From positions 620,001-684,000 of the forward strand of contig NZ_LR733303.1 in assembly GCF_902506105.1 (NCBI RefSeq): 64,000 bases of DNA. Direction: 5' to 3'. The notes beneath the pieces are model-generated. The model made no database searches. It was not told the origin of the DNA and worked only from the letters and a program-made list of their open reading frames with translations. This DNA is from Aeromicrobium sp. 9AM (lineage in GTDB: Bacteria; Actinomycetota; Actinomycetes; Propionibacteriales; Nocardioidaceae). Each line of letters opens with the position of its first letter. The stretch's first letter is position 1. Below, piece after piece: positions 17,243 to 25,143 of this stretch. The translations under genes and the position numbers were made by a program.

Positions 17243-18103
17243 CTACTCGGCGGCCTTGGGGGCTTCGCGGTACGTCGGCAGCGAACCGGACTCGACGGCC
17301 TCCAGCAGCTCGATCGCGGCGGCGGCGGCATTCGCGCGTACGGTCGGCGGATCGCACCAACGCACGGACTTGATCTCGGTGGCCTGCAGTGTCATGTCGT
17401 CGGTGAGCGAGCTGTCGACGACGCCCAGGTCGAACAGGAAGATGCACGCGTCGTCCCAGCCGCGCCAGGCCGGCAGCCAGTTGACCGTGATGAGGTCGCG
17501 GACCTCGACCGTGATGCCGAGCTCTTCCTGCAGCTCGCGGACGAGGCCGATCGAGGGCGCCTCACCGACCTCGACGACGCCGCCGGGCAGGTCCCACTCC
17601 TGCTTGTAGGTCAGCTCGCACAGCAGGACCCGGCCCTGCTCGTCGCGCAGCAGGCCCTGGCTGATGACCCGCTTGGTCGGCAGCCCGGCGTTGAGGATCG
17701 CGATGAACCCGTCGCGGCTGAACGGCTCGGGGTCGTCGACGATCCGCGCGAGGAGGGCGCGGTCGGGGTCGTCGCCGGCGCCGCGGAGCACGCCTTCGCG
17801 CCGCATGCCCGCGATCGACGCGGCCCGCACGTCGCCGAGCCGTTCGATCGGCACGCGGGCCTCGACCCGTGTCATGCCGAGGTCGTCGAAGGCGTACGTC
17901 AGGGCGAGTCGCAGGGCTCTGACGGCGACCGGGATGTTGTCGGTGCCGGCGTTCCAGCGGATCGAGGCCGTACGCCGGTCCTCGCCGCGCAGCGCGATGG
18001 TGCCGACGCGCTCTCCGTCGAGCACGATGGCGAAGCCCGTGAACTCGTCGGACCCCGACGTGGGCTCGAGCACGAGGTCGCCGTCGCGGAGGGTCTCGGT
18101 CAC
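17243..18103 (-). CDS. Two-domain protein: GNAT-like region plus Nudix hydrolase
   Basis: The 286-residue protein has an N-terminal half (1-125) that reads like a degenerate GNAT acetyltransferase ('RTASIRWNAGTDNIPVAVRALRLALTYAFDDLGMTRVEARV') and a C-terminal Nudix domain with a complete box at 174-196 (GGVVEVGEAPSIGLVRELQE then ELGI). The Nudix part should hydrolyse a nucleoside-diphosphate derivative; substrate unknown. GTG 18103 lies 6 bp after TAGCCT (leaderless). Confidence 0.87.
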   Translation of the reverse strand: MTETLRDGDLVLEPTSGSDEFTGFAIVLDGERVGTIALRGEDRRTASIRWNAGTDNIPVAVRALRLALTYAFDDLGMTRVEARVPIERLGDVRAASIAGMRREGVLRGAGDDPDRALLARIVDDPEPFSRDGFIAILNAGLPTKRVISQGLLRDEQGRVLLCELTYKQEWDLPGGVVEVGEAPSIGLVRELQEELGITVEVRDLITVNWLPAWRGWDDACIFLFDLGVVDSSLTDDMTLQATEIKSVRWCDPPTVRANAAAAAIELLEAVESGSLPTYREAPKAAE

Positions 18104-18109
18104 CCGTTC

Positions 18110-18115
18110 AGGCTA
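18110..18115 (-). promoter_or_regulatory. -10 box of the Nudix gene (leaderless)
   Basis: Minus-strand TAGCCT, 6 bp before GTG 18103. Confidence 0.6.
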
Positions 18116-18136
18116 CCGACCCTCCGCGACGAGCAC

Positions 18137-19330
18137 TCAGCCGATGGGCCCGGCCTTGAGCGTGACGGTCGCGGTGTGGCTCGCGCCGGACGCGTCGGTC
18201 CACGACACGTCCACCGACTTCCCGGCAGCGACGCCCGCCACCGCCTTCGGGAGCTGTGCCGCCGAGGTGATCGTCGAGCCGTTGAACGAGGTGATCGTGC
18301 TGCCGCGCGTGATGCCTGCGGAGCGGGCTGCCGACCCGCTGACCGTGCCGGCCACCAGAGCGCCGTCCGACTCGCCGAGCGACTGGGCCATCTGCACGCC
18401 CAGGAATGCCGTCGCCCCGATGTGAACGCTGTCGCTCGCAGTGCCGCTCTCGATCTGCGCGGCGATCGTGAGTGCCTGCCCGATCGGGATGGCGTAGCCC
18501 GTGACGTTGGCTTTTCCGCTCGATGCCGCGGTGTTCATCCCGATGACCTCGCCATCGGCGTCGTAGAGTGCGCCGCCGGAGTCGCCGGCGATGATGTCGG
18601 CCGACACCTGGATCAGGCCGCTGAGGTGCTCGCCGCTGTCACCGATGTCCGACTGGACCGCGATCGACCGGTTGAGCGCCGCCACGGTCCCGGCGGCCGC
18701 GCTCGCGGCGCCGCCATCGCCGTTGGCGTTGCCGACGCCCGTGACCTTGTCGCCGACCTGGACGCCTCCGGAGGTGTCCGGCTTGATCGTGGTGAGGCCC
18801 GACGCGTTCTCGAGCTGGAGCACCGCGACGTCGTGCGTCGCGTCGTAGCCGACGACCGCAGCCTGGTACGTCTTGCCGGTCGAGACGACCTGCACCGTGA
18901 GCGCGGTGGCGCCCTCGATGACGTGGTGATTCGTGAGGATCTCGCCGTTCGACGTCAGGATCATCCCCGTGCCGGCCGCCTGTCCGGCGCCGTAGTCGAC
19001 GGTGGAGTTGATGTAGACGAGTCCGGCCTCCTGCGCGGCGGTGGCGTCGGTGGTGCCTTCGAGGTTCTCCAGCGAACGCGCCTGGGGATCGAGCGGAAGG
19101 ACCGTGGCGTCGCGGTCGGACCGATTCTCGGTCGGGAGCTGGGTCAGCGTCTGGGTCGACGCTGCCGTCGCCGCGGTGTCGTTCGCCTGCGCGGCGTACG
19201 CGAGTCCCGAGACGCCGAGTACCGCCGCGCCCGCCATCGCGGCGATACCGAGCCGGCCGGGGCGCCGACGCGTACGGACGTGCGACTGGGGCTGTCGCTC
19301 GGGTTCTGGGGTCGGTGGCTGATCGTTCAT
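18137..19330 (-). CDS. HtrA-like trypsin/PDZ serine protease, membrane-anchored
   Basis: The 397-residue protein has a cytoplasmic Pro/Arg-rich start, one membrane helix (about 27-47), a trypsin-like domain with H136 (LTNHHVIEG), D167 (THDVAVLQL) and S251 (IIAGDSGGAL), and a C-terminal PDZ domain (about 305-390). It is a periplasm-facing protease of the type used for protein quality control in actinobacteria (HhoA/PepD-like). ATG 19330 follows a good GAGGAG site. It is divergent from the YbaK-like gene. Confidence 0.94.
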   Translation of the reverse strand: MNDQPPTPEPERQPQSHVRTRRRPGRLGIAAMAGAAVLGVSGLAYAAQANDTAATAASTQTLTQLPTENRSDRDATVLPLDPQARSLENLEGTTDATAAQEAGLVYINSTVDYGAGQAAGTGMILTSNGEILTNHHVIEGATALTVQVVSTGKTYQAAVVGYDATHDVAVLQLENASGLTTIKPDTSGGVQVGDKVTGVGNANGDGGAASAAAGTVAALNRSIAVQSDIGDSGEHLSGLIQVSADIIAGDSGGALYDADGEVIGMNTAASSGKANVTGYAIPIGQALTIAAQIESGTASDSVHIGATAFLGVQMAQSLGESDGALVAGTVSGSAARSAGITRGSTITSFNGSTITSAAQLPKAVAGVAAGKSVDVSWTDASGASHTATVTLKAGPIG

Positions 19331-19429
19331 GTCGTGCTCCTCATTGAGTCCTGTCTTCGACTCAAGTCCGGATACGTGTGGGAACGCTGTGAGCCGGCAC
19401 AACTTGTGTTGAGAGTTCGCATGCGTGCG

Positions 19430-19435
19430 TACGCT
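19430..19435 (+). promoter_or_regulatory. -10 box of the YbaK-like gene (leaderless)
   Basis: TACGCT followed by 6 bp and the GTG at 19442; a TTGAGA at 19409-19414 could act as -35. Confidence 0.6.
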
Positions 19436-19441
19436 CGTGGG

Positions 19442-19903
19442 GTGAGTGAGGAACGCGCCGTCGCAGCCGTCGAGGCCACCGGGATCGCGTACGAGGTGAG
19501 CCGTCACGGCCCCGTTCGATCGCTCGCCGAGGCCGCCGCCGCCCGTGGCATCGAACCGTCGCAGCTCGTCAAGAGCCTGGTCGTGCGCCGTGCGGACGAC
19601 GACTTCCTCTTCGTGCTGGTGCCGGGCGACCGGACGATCTCGTGGCCCAAGCTGCGCCAGCTCCTCGGTGTCTCGCGGTTGTCGATGCCCGACGCGGCGA
19701 TCGCGCTCGAGGTGACCGGCTACGAACGCGGCACGATCACGCCGTTCGGTTCGTTGCGAGCGTGGCCCGTCGTGGTCGATGAGCGGGTGAGCGGCACGAT
19801 CTCCGTGGGCGGTGGCGCCCACGGCGTCGGGCTCACCGTGGATGCGGCTGACCTGGTCCTTGTGCTCGACGCGCAGGTCGCGGACGTCTCCGAGCCGCAG
19901 TAG
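19442..19903 (+). CDS. YbaK/ProX-type aminoacyl-tRNA deacylase
   Basis: The 153-residue single-domain protein matches the YbaK fold: 'AAAARGIEPSQLVKSLVVRR' with the conserved Lys, 'FLFVLVPGDRTISWPKLRQLLG', 'VTGYERGTITPFGSL' and 'ISVGGGAHGVGLTVDAADL'. Family members hydrolyse mischarged tRNAs (Cys/Ala-tRNA-Pro and related). GTG 19442 is chosen from the leaderless promoter; an ATG at 19421 in frame would add 7 residues but lies before the inferred transcription start. Confidence 0.9.
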   Translation: MSEERAVAAVEATGIAYEVSRHGPVRSLAEAAAARGIEPSQLVKSLVVRRADDDFLFVLVPGDRTISWPKLRQLLGVSRLSMPDAAIALEVTGYERGTITPFGSLRAWPVVVDERVSGTISVGGGAHGVGLTVDAADLVLVLDAQVADVSEPQ

Positions 19904-19940
19904 CGCGTACTCGCGGTATCCGGCTGGCCGTGACCTGTGC

Positions 19941-19946
19941 CACGAT
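19941..19946 (+). promoter_or_regulatory. -10 box of the 136-residue membrane protein gene
   Basis: CACGAT followed by 6 bp and the ATG at 19953. Confidence 0.45.
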
Positions 19947-19952
19947 GCCCGG

Positions 19953-20363
19953 ATGGAACTCGACAACGTGCTCTGGATGTTGACGGCGCTCGCCGCCGTC
20001 GTCGTCCTCCTCACGCGTATGCGGCTGTCCGCCACCGGCCGGCAGCCGGGCCATGCACAGATCCCCGGCACGATCCTCAACGCGCACACCGTGCTCGGCG
20101 TGCTTGCCCTTGCCGTCTGGATCTTCTACCTGACCTCGCCCAGTGACGGGCTCGGACTGGTCGCGCTGGTGCTCTGGTGGCTGGAGGTCGTCGTCGGGAT
20201 CCTGATCCTCGCGCGCTGGCTGCCCGGCGCGGGCAAGCATGCCGCGCCGGCGGTGGACGACACGTGGGCCGAAGGGCCGTACCTGTCGATCCTGGGCCAC
20301 GTGGGCCTGCTGCTCGGCGTCATCTTCTTCACCTACTGCGTGCTCGCCGGCAAGGTCGGTTAG
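19953..20363 (+). CDS. Four-helix integral membrane protein, unknown function
   Basis: The 136-residue protein has hydrophobic segments at about 5-21, 43-60, 68-88 and 112-132 and short loops; no catalytic or transport motif was recognised. A His in the second helix (LNAHTVLGVLALAVWIFYL) and another in the last (LGHVGLLLGVIF) recall small haem- or quinone-associated membrane proteins, but that is speculative. Leaderless start. Confidence 0.7.
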   Translation: MELDNVLWMLTALAAVVVLLTRMRLSATGRQPGHAQIPGTILNAHTVLGVLALAVWIFYLTSPSDGLGLVALVLWWLEVVVGILILARWLPGAGKHAAPAVDDTWAEGPYLSILGHVGLLLGVIFFTYCVLAGKVG

Positions 20364-20374
20364 CTGTGGGTTGA

Positions 20375-20392
20375 CCTCAACTGCGGTTGAGG
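20375..20392. promoter_or_regulatory. SoxR-type operator
   Basis: CCTCAACTGCGGTTGAGG has both CCTCAA/TTGAGG halves at the 18-bp spacing of the SoxR box (CCTCAAGTTAACTTGAGG); symmetry extends to 8-bp arms (20374-20381 and 20386-20393). A TTGACC at 20371-20376 overlaps its left edge as a candidate -35, the position in which MerR-family activators act on long-spacer promoters. The controlled gene would be the SDR 45 bp downstream. Confidence 0.65.
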
Positions 20393-20437
20393 TTGTTGGC
20401 TGGTGTCAGTTCATCGGACACCACCAAGGAGCACGTC

Positions 20438-21124
20438 ATGCCCCGAGCACTCATCACCGGCGGTTCTGCCGGCCTGGGACGCGCACTGGCCGCCGGCCTG
20501 GTCGCGCGCGACTGGGACGTCATCCTCACCGGTCGCGACGAGCACCGCCTCGCCGCCGTCGCCCGCGAGCTCGGCCGACGTGTCACGCCGCTGGCCGGCG
20601 ACGTGACCGACGCGGGACACCGCTCCGCGATCGCCGCGAGCATCACGGACGGGCTCGACCTGCTGGTCAACAACGCCAGCACCCTCGGGCTGAGCCCACT
20701 GCGGCCGGTGCTGGAGCTGGACGACCAGGTGCTGCGCGACGTGTGGGAGACCAACGTCGTCGCTCCGGCCGCCCTGATCCGCACCCTCCGGCCGTACCTC
20801 GAGCCGGGCGCAGCGGTCATCAACCTCACGTCGGACGCCGCGGTCGATCACTACGAGACGTGGGGTGCGTACGCCGCGAGCAAGGTCGCGCTCGAGCACC
20901 TGACGCTCACGCTCGCGGCCGAGGAGCCCGGCCTGCGCTGGTGGGTCGTCGACCCCGGCGACATGCGTACGCAGATGCACCAGGACGCGTTCCCCGGTCA
21001 GGACATCTCGGACCGGCCGTTGCCCGAGAGCGTCGTGCCGGGCTTCCTGGCGCTGCTCGACGACCGGCCGCCGAGCGGGCGCTACCGCGCGGCCGAGCTC
21101 GTCCCGGCGAACGCGGGGGCGTGA
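20438..21124 (+). CDS. Short-chain dehydrogenase/reductase
   Basis: The 228-residue protein has the SDR cofactor motif (TGGSAGLGRA, 8-17), 'NNAST', catalytic S in 'INLTSDAAV' and Y-x3-K in 'WGAYAASKVALEH'. The charged 'TGRDEHR' after strand 2 suggests NADP(H). Substrate unknown. RBS AAGGAG precedes ATG 20438. The SoxR-type box upstream suggests induction by redox-cycling compounds; known actinomycete SoxR regulons do include NAD(P)H-dependent reductases. The QueA-like gene starts 1 bp after its stop. Confidence 0.9.
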   Translation: MPRALITGGSAGLGRALAAGLVARDWDVILTGRDEHRLAAVARELGRRVTPLAGDVTDAGHRSAIAASITDGLDLLVNNASTLGLSPLRPVLELDDQVLRDVWETNVVAPAALIRTLRPYLEPGAAVINLTSDAAVDHYETWGAYAASKVALEHLTLTLAAEEPGLRWWVVDPGDMRTQMHQDAFPGQDISDRPLPESVVPGFLALLDDRPPSGRYRAAELVPANAGA

Positions 21125-21125
21125 C

Positions 21126-22247
21126 ATGACGCAGATCGACATCACGCCGTTGACCACGTTCGCTCCGCCCGGCGACCGCACGGCGCCGTCCCCGGCCGAG
21201 GCGCGCGGGCTCCGCCGCGACGACGTACGCCTGCTGGTGGCGCACGGCGACCAGCTGACCCACGCCCGGTTCGGCGACCTGGCCGATCATCTCGAGCCCG
21301 GCGACCTCGTGGTCGTCAACGCCTCGCAGACCATCGCCGGCGAGGTCGACGCCGTGCTGTCGGGCGCGGGCGCCTCGAGCGGCGAGGTCGTGGTGCACGT
21401 GGCGACCGACCTGCGCGACGGCACCTGGGTCGTCGAGGTCCGCACGGCGCCCGACGCCGCCTGGGCGGTCCTCGACGCAGCGGCCGGACAGACCCTGACG
21501 CTCACCGGAGCCGGAGAGCCGGCCGCCCTCACCCTGCTGGAGCCCTATCCACGGGAGCACTCGTCGCCCACCGGCACCGGCAACCGGCTGTGGCGGGTGT
21601 CGTACGCCGGGGAGTCCCCGCTCCACGACCTGCTCGCGCGGGTGGGGCGCCCCATCGCGTACGGCTATCTCGACCGGCGGTACCCGATCGAGGACTACCG
21701 GACGATCTTCGGCACGACCCCCGGCAGCGCCGAGATGCCGAGCGCTGCCCGGCCGTTCACCCCTGATGTGGTGACCCGGCTCGTGTCGCAGGGCATCGCG
21801 ATCGCGCCGATCCTGCTGCACACCGGAGTCTCGTCGCAGGAAGCCGGCGAGGCGCCGCAGCCCGAGTGGTTCGAGGTCAGTGGATCGACCGCGCGGCTCG
21901 TCAATGCCACGAGGGCCGGGGGAGGGCGCATCATCGCGGTCGGCACGACCGTCACGCGCGCGCTCGAGTCGGCCGTCCGGGGCGCTCCAGGACAGGCGAA
22001 GGTCGAGGCGGGTGAGGGCTGGACCGAGCGCGTCGTGACACGGGAGGCACCACCACGCGTCGTCGACGGACTCATCACGGGGTGGCACGATCCGGCGGCG
22101 TCGCACCTGCTCCTGGTCGAGGCCGTCGCGGGTCCGCGGCTGACCCAGCTGGCGTACGACGCCGCCGTGGAGCGCGCGTACGACTGGCACGAGTTCGGCG
22201 ACTCCGCGCTCCTGCTGCCGGCGCGGGCCGAAGCCATCGCCGCCTGA
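21126..22247 (+). CDS. QueA-like S-adenosylmethionine:tRNA ribosyltransferase-isomerase
   Basis: The 373-residue protein matches the QueA family along its length: 'FGDLADHLEPGDLVVVNASQTIAGEV' (usual NxTRV region changed to NASQTI), 'IAYGYLDRRYPIEDYRTIFGTTPGSAEMPSAARPFT' (family YQTVYA..PGSVAAPTAGLHFT) and the C-terminal 'VDGLITGWHDPAASHLLLVEAVAG' (family DxLITNFHLPxSTLLMLVSAFAG). QueA makes epoxyqueuosine in tRNA, but no tgt, queF or queG is nearby and the conserved words deviate, so the substrate may differ. It is transcribed with the SDR gene. Confidence 0.85.
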   Translation: MTQIDITPLTTFAPPGDRTAPSPAEARGLRRDDVRLLVAHGDQLTHARFGDLADHLEPGDLVVVNASQTIAGEVDAVLSGAGASSGEVVVHVATDLRDGTWVVEVRTAPDAAWAVLDAAAGQTLTLTGAGEPAALTLLEPYPREHSSPTGTGNRLWRVSYAGESPLHDLLARVGRPIAYGYLDRRYPIEDYRTIFGTTPGSAEMPSAARPFTPDVVTRLVSQGIAIAPILLHTGVSSQEAGEAPQPEWFEVSGSTARLVNATRAGGGRIIAVGTTVTRALESAVRGAPGQAKVEAGEGWTERVVTREAPPRVVDGLITGWHDPAASHLLLVEAVAGPRLTQLAYDAAVERAYDWHEFGDSALLLPARAEAIAA

Positions 22248-22248
22248 C

Positions 22249-22280
22249 TGCAAAGAATTGTTTGCAAAGAGGTCTTTGCA
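22249..22280. promoter_or_regulatory. Operator of the ArsR/MFS operon
   Basis: A perfect palindrome TGCAAAGAGGTCTTTGCA (22263-22280) and a further half-site TGCAAAGA (22249-22256). The palindrome overlaps the presumed -35 (TTGCAA 22262-22267) and spacer of the promoter at 22285-22290, so the downstream ArsR-type regulator probably represses its own operon. Confidence 0.7.
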
Positions 22281-22284
22281 GTCA

Positions 22285-22290
22285 TAGGGT
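22285..22290 (+). promoter_or_regulatory. -10 box of the ArsR/MFS operon (leaderless)
   Basis: TAGGGT with 17 bp to TTGCAA (22262-22267) and 6 bp to ATG 22297. Confidence 0.65.
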
Positions 22291-22296
22291 CGCTGT

Positions 22297-22824
22297 ATGA
22301 CCCTGACCAACAAGGTCGTCGAGGACCTCGACACGCTCAAGGCGGTCTCGCACCCACTGCGGATGCAGCTGCTGGGTGCCCTGCGCCGCCTTGGCCCGTC
22401 GACGGCCTCCGAGCTGGCCAGGGAGCTGGGGGAGTCCAGCGGTTCGACGTCCTATCACCTGCGCCAGCTCGAGCGGTTCGGCTTCGTGAGCGACGACGAC
22501 GAGCAGTCGTCCGGGCGGGAGCGGCGGTGGAAGTCGTTGTACGACCTGACGACCTACCCCGCGACCCTCGCCGGGCTCGACGGCGGCCGCGAGTACCTCG
22601 ACGTGGTGCGCCGGCGCCAGGAGGAGTACCTCCGCGAGGGCCTCGAGGCCTGGACCGATCACCGGCCCGGCATCGGCATGAGCGACTACGCCCTCGACCT
22701 CGATCCTGACGACATCGAGGCGCTGGAGCAGGAGATCTTCGCCGTCGTGCAGCGCTACGCCGGCAGGCAGGGCGCCGAGCGCGTCGTCCTGCACGCCCTG
22801 ATCCTGCCCCGGCCCGCGGCATGA
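22297..22824 (+). CDS. ArsR-type winged-helix regulator
   Basis: The 175-residue protein has an N-terminal winged helix ('LKAVSHPLRMQLLGALRRLGPSTASELARELGESSGSTSYHLRQLERFGFV', seen at about 12-65) of the HTH_20/ArsR type and a C-terminal helical part that resembles regulators paired with MFS exporters. It lacks the metal-binding cysteines of classic ArsR. It overlaps the downstream transporter by 4 bp and follows an operator palindrome, so it is the likely local repressor with a small-molecule ligand. Confidence 0.9.
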   Translation: MTLTNKVVEDLDTLKAVSHPLRMQLLGALRRLGPSTASELARELGESSGSTSYHLRQLERFGFVSDDDEQSSGRERRWKSLYDLTTYPATLAGLDGGREYLDVVRRRQEEYLREGLEAWTDHRPGIGMSDYALDLDPDDIEALEQEIFAVVQRYAGRQGAERVVLHALILPRPAA

Positions 22825-24083
22825 CCCTGCGAACGCGGTTCTGGCTGCTGGCCGGCCTCCGGTGGTTGCCCACGGGGTTCGTCATCCCCGTCGGCGCTCT
22901 CCTCCCGCTCGAGCGTGGCCTGACGATCGCCGAGTACGGCATGGTCGCGGCGACCCAGGGGTTCGTCGTGCTGCTGCTCGAGCTGCCGACCGGCGGGTTC
23001 GCGGACGCGCTCGGCCGCAAGCCGGTCTTCGTCGCCTCAGCCGTCGTCGCACTGGCGTCGTACGTCACGTCGGCCCTCGCGCAGGTCATGCTGGCGTTCG
23101 TGGTCGCGAGCGCGCTGAGCGGGGTGTTCCGCGCGCTCGACAGCGGTCCGCTCAACGCCTGGTTCGTCGACGCGGTCCACGAGGACGAGTCAGTCGCGGA
23201 CCGCAACGCCACGGTCGTGCGTGGCCTCTCCGGCTACGCCAGCGTGGTGGGAGCGTCGATCGCGGTCGGCGCGGTGATCTCCGGCCTGATCATCGTGTGG
23301 GCGCCGCTGGGGCGGGAGGACTCCCTGGCCCTGCCCTACTGGATCGCCACGGCACTCGCGATGGTGCAGATCGTCGTCGCGATGGTGCTCATGCACGAGG
23401 ACCGGTCGGCGCGGGTCGCCGGCGTCCTGCACTCGATCCGGGCCACGCCGCGGGTCATCCTCGACGGCGCCCGGCTGTTGTGGCGCTCGCGGGTCCTGCG
23501 CGCACTTGTCGCGGTCGAGCTGTTCTGGGGTTTCGGCATGATCGCGTTCGAGTCGTTCATGCCGATCCGGCTGTCCGAGCTGCTGTCTGACCGTGACGAG
23601 GCCGCCGCCGTCATGGGTCCGGTCACCGCGGCAGCATGGGGCGTCTCCGCGCTCGGGGCAGCCATGGTCCCGCTTCTGTTGCGCCGGTGGAGCATGGTCG
23701 GGGTGTCGGTCACCCTGCGCATCGTCCAGGGCGCGACGGTCGTCGCGATGGGTCTCGCGGCCGGTCCCGCAGGCCTGATCCTGGGCCTCTTCGCGACGTA
23801 CGCCGTGCACTCCGCCGCCGGCGCGATCTACGAGACGCTGCTGCACGAGCAGGTCGGCAAGGAGAACCGTGCGACGGTGCTCTCGCTGGCATCCATGGCG
23901 ATGCAGCCCGCCGGCTCGATCGGCGCGATCACGCTGGGCGTCATCGCGACCGGCGTGTCGACCGGTTTCGCGATCATCGTCGGCGGCGTCGTGCTGGCGC
24001 TCGCCGCGCCACTGTTCCTCGTACGGGAGCGGGTCAGCGCGGCGGCAGGTCCCGACCCTTCAGACCGGCGGGATCTCGCCTGA
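22821..24083 (+). CDS. MFS transporter, probable drug/metabolite efflux
   Basis: The 420-residue protein has about twelve hydrophobic segments and the MFS loop motif 'GGFADALGRKPVFV' between helices 2 and 3. Its ATG overlaps the regulator stop (ATGA), a common arrangement for self-regulated efflux pumps. The last 24 bp overlap the end of the convergent LacI-type gene. Substrate unknown. Confidence 0.9.
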   Translation: MTLRTRFWLLAGLRWLPTGFVIPVGALLPLERGLTIAEYGMVAATQGFVVLLLELPTGGFADALGRKPVFVASAVVALASYVTSALAQVMLAFVVASALSGVFRALDSGPLNAWFVDAVHEDESVADRNATVVRGLSGYASVVGASIAVGAVISGLIIVWAPLGREDSLALPYWIATALAMVQIVVAMVLMHEDRSARVAGVLHSIRATPRVILDGARLLWRSRVLRALVAVELFWGFGMIAFESFMPIRLSELLSDRDEAAAVMGPVTAAAWGVSALGAAMVPLLLRRWSMVGVSVTLRIVQGATVVAMGLAAGPAGLILGLFATYAVHSAAGAIYETLLHEQVGKENRATVLSLASMAMQPAGSIGAITLGVIATGVSTGFAIIVGGVVLALAAPLFLVRERVSAAAGPDPSDRRDLA

Positions 24084-25091
24084 GCCGCGGAGCAGGAACG
24101 ACGTCGGGACGACGATCTCCTCGACCGGGCCGGCGTCACCGCCGATGCGCGACAGCAGTCGCTCGGCGGCCATCTTGCCGATCAGGTGCGGGTCCTGCGC
24201 GATGACGCTGATCGCGGGGGAGACCAGGTCGCCGAGCGAGATGTCGTCGAAGCCGACCACCGCGATCTCGTGCTCCAGGCCGAGGCTGCGCAGCGCGCGC
24301 ACGACGCCGATCGTCACGAGGTTCTGCGCCGCGAAGATGGCTGTCGGCGCGGGGCTCGACTGCAGCATCGCTCGCGTCGCGGTCTCTGCGAGGTACTCGT
24401 TGGACAGGTCCATCACGACGTGCGTCGCGGCGCGGGCCGCCCAGCAGGCCTGCCGGTAGCCCTCCAGTCGCATGCGGGCCGTGGGCAGGAACTGGCGGTC
24501 GCCCATGAACGCGATGTGCCGGTGCCCGTACGAGATGAGGTGCTCGGTGGCGAGCCGGGCGCCACTCTCGTTGTCGACCACGACGCTGTCGGTCTCGAGG
24601 CCCTCGATCCCGCGGTCGACGAGCACGACCGGCATTCCGGCATCCATCTCGCGCTGCAAGGCCGTCGGGTCCGGGCCCGCCGGCATCACGATGAGCCCGT
24701 CGACCTGGTATGCCCCCATCGTCGGCACGAGCTCGCGCTCGCGCTCGGGGTCCTCGTCGAGGCTCGCCGAGAGCACGGCGAAGCCCGCAGCTCCGGCAGC
24801 GTCCTCGACGCCCCGGTGCACCTGGGCGTCGAAGGGGTTCGAGACGTCCCCGAGCAGCAGGCCGATGCTCAGAGTGCGGCGGTCCGCGCGGCGCAGCGAG
24901 CCGGCGCTGACGTCGCGCCGATAGGAGAGTCGTTCGACCGCGGCGCGTACGCGAGCGGCCGTGGCTTCGCCGACGTAGCCCTCGCCGTTGACGACCCGCG
25001 AGACGGTCTTGATGCCGACGCCGGCCTCGCGCGCGACGTCCTTCATCGTGGGCCGCTGACGAGGCGCGGGTTTGGGTGACAACGGTGTCAT
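24060..25091 (-). CDS. LacI-family repressor of the fructose/fructan operon
   Basis: The 343-residue protein has the LacI helix-turn-helix ('TMKDVAREAGVGIKTVSRVVNGEGYVGEATAARV', about 15-48, with hinge 'RRDVSAGSLRR') and a periplasmic-binding-protein-like effector domain ('SIGLLLGDVSNPFDAQVHRGVEDAA', 'GLIVMPAG', 'VVLVDRG', 'VVGFDDISLGDLVSPAISVIAQDP'). It is divergent from the sugar ABC operon, with one operator over its own start and one over the operon start, so it should repress both until a fructose-type ligand binds. Leaderless ATG 25091. Confidence 0.94.
   Translation of the reverse strand: MTPLSPKPAPRQRPTMKDVAREAGVGIKTVSRVVNGEGYVGEATAARVRAAVERLSYRRDVSAGSLRRADRRTLSIGLLLGDVSNPFDAQVHRGVEDAAGAAGFAVLSASLDEDPERERELVPTMGAYQVDGLIVMPAGPDPTALQREMDAGMPVVLVDRGIEGLETDSVVVDNESGARLATEHLISYGHRHIAFMGDRQFLPTARMRLEGYRQACWAARAATHVVMDLSNEYLAETATRAMLQSSPAPTAIFAAQNLVTIGVVRALRSLGLEHEIAVVGFDDISLGDLVSPAISVIAQDPHLIGKMAAERLLSRIGGDAGPVEEIVVPTSFLLRGSGEIPPV
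25077..25090. promoter_or_regulatory. LacI-type operator 1 (autoregulatory)
   Basis: TGACAACGGTGTCA has TGACA/TGTCA half-sites around a CG centre and covers the first codons of the repressor gene, just downstream of its transcription start. Confidence 0.65.
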
Positions 25092-25098
25092 GGGACAC

Positions 25099-25104
25099 AG
25101 CCTA
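25099..25104 (-). promoter_or_regulatory. -10 box of the LacI-type gene (leaderless)
   Basis: Minus-strand TAGGCT, 7 bp before ATG 25091. Confidence 0.6.
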
Positions 25105-25108
25105 GCCC

Positions 25109-25137
25109 TTGACGCGCGAATCTGTGTGAGGTAGAAC
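25109..25137 (+). promoter_or_regulatory. Promoter of the fructose/fructan operon
   Basis: TTGACG (25109-25114), a 17-bp spacer and TAGAAC (25132-25137); the start of transcription would fall at the left edge of operator 2. Confidence 0.55.
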
Positions 25138-25143
25138 ACTCTA

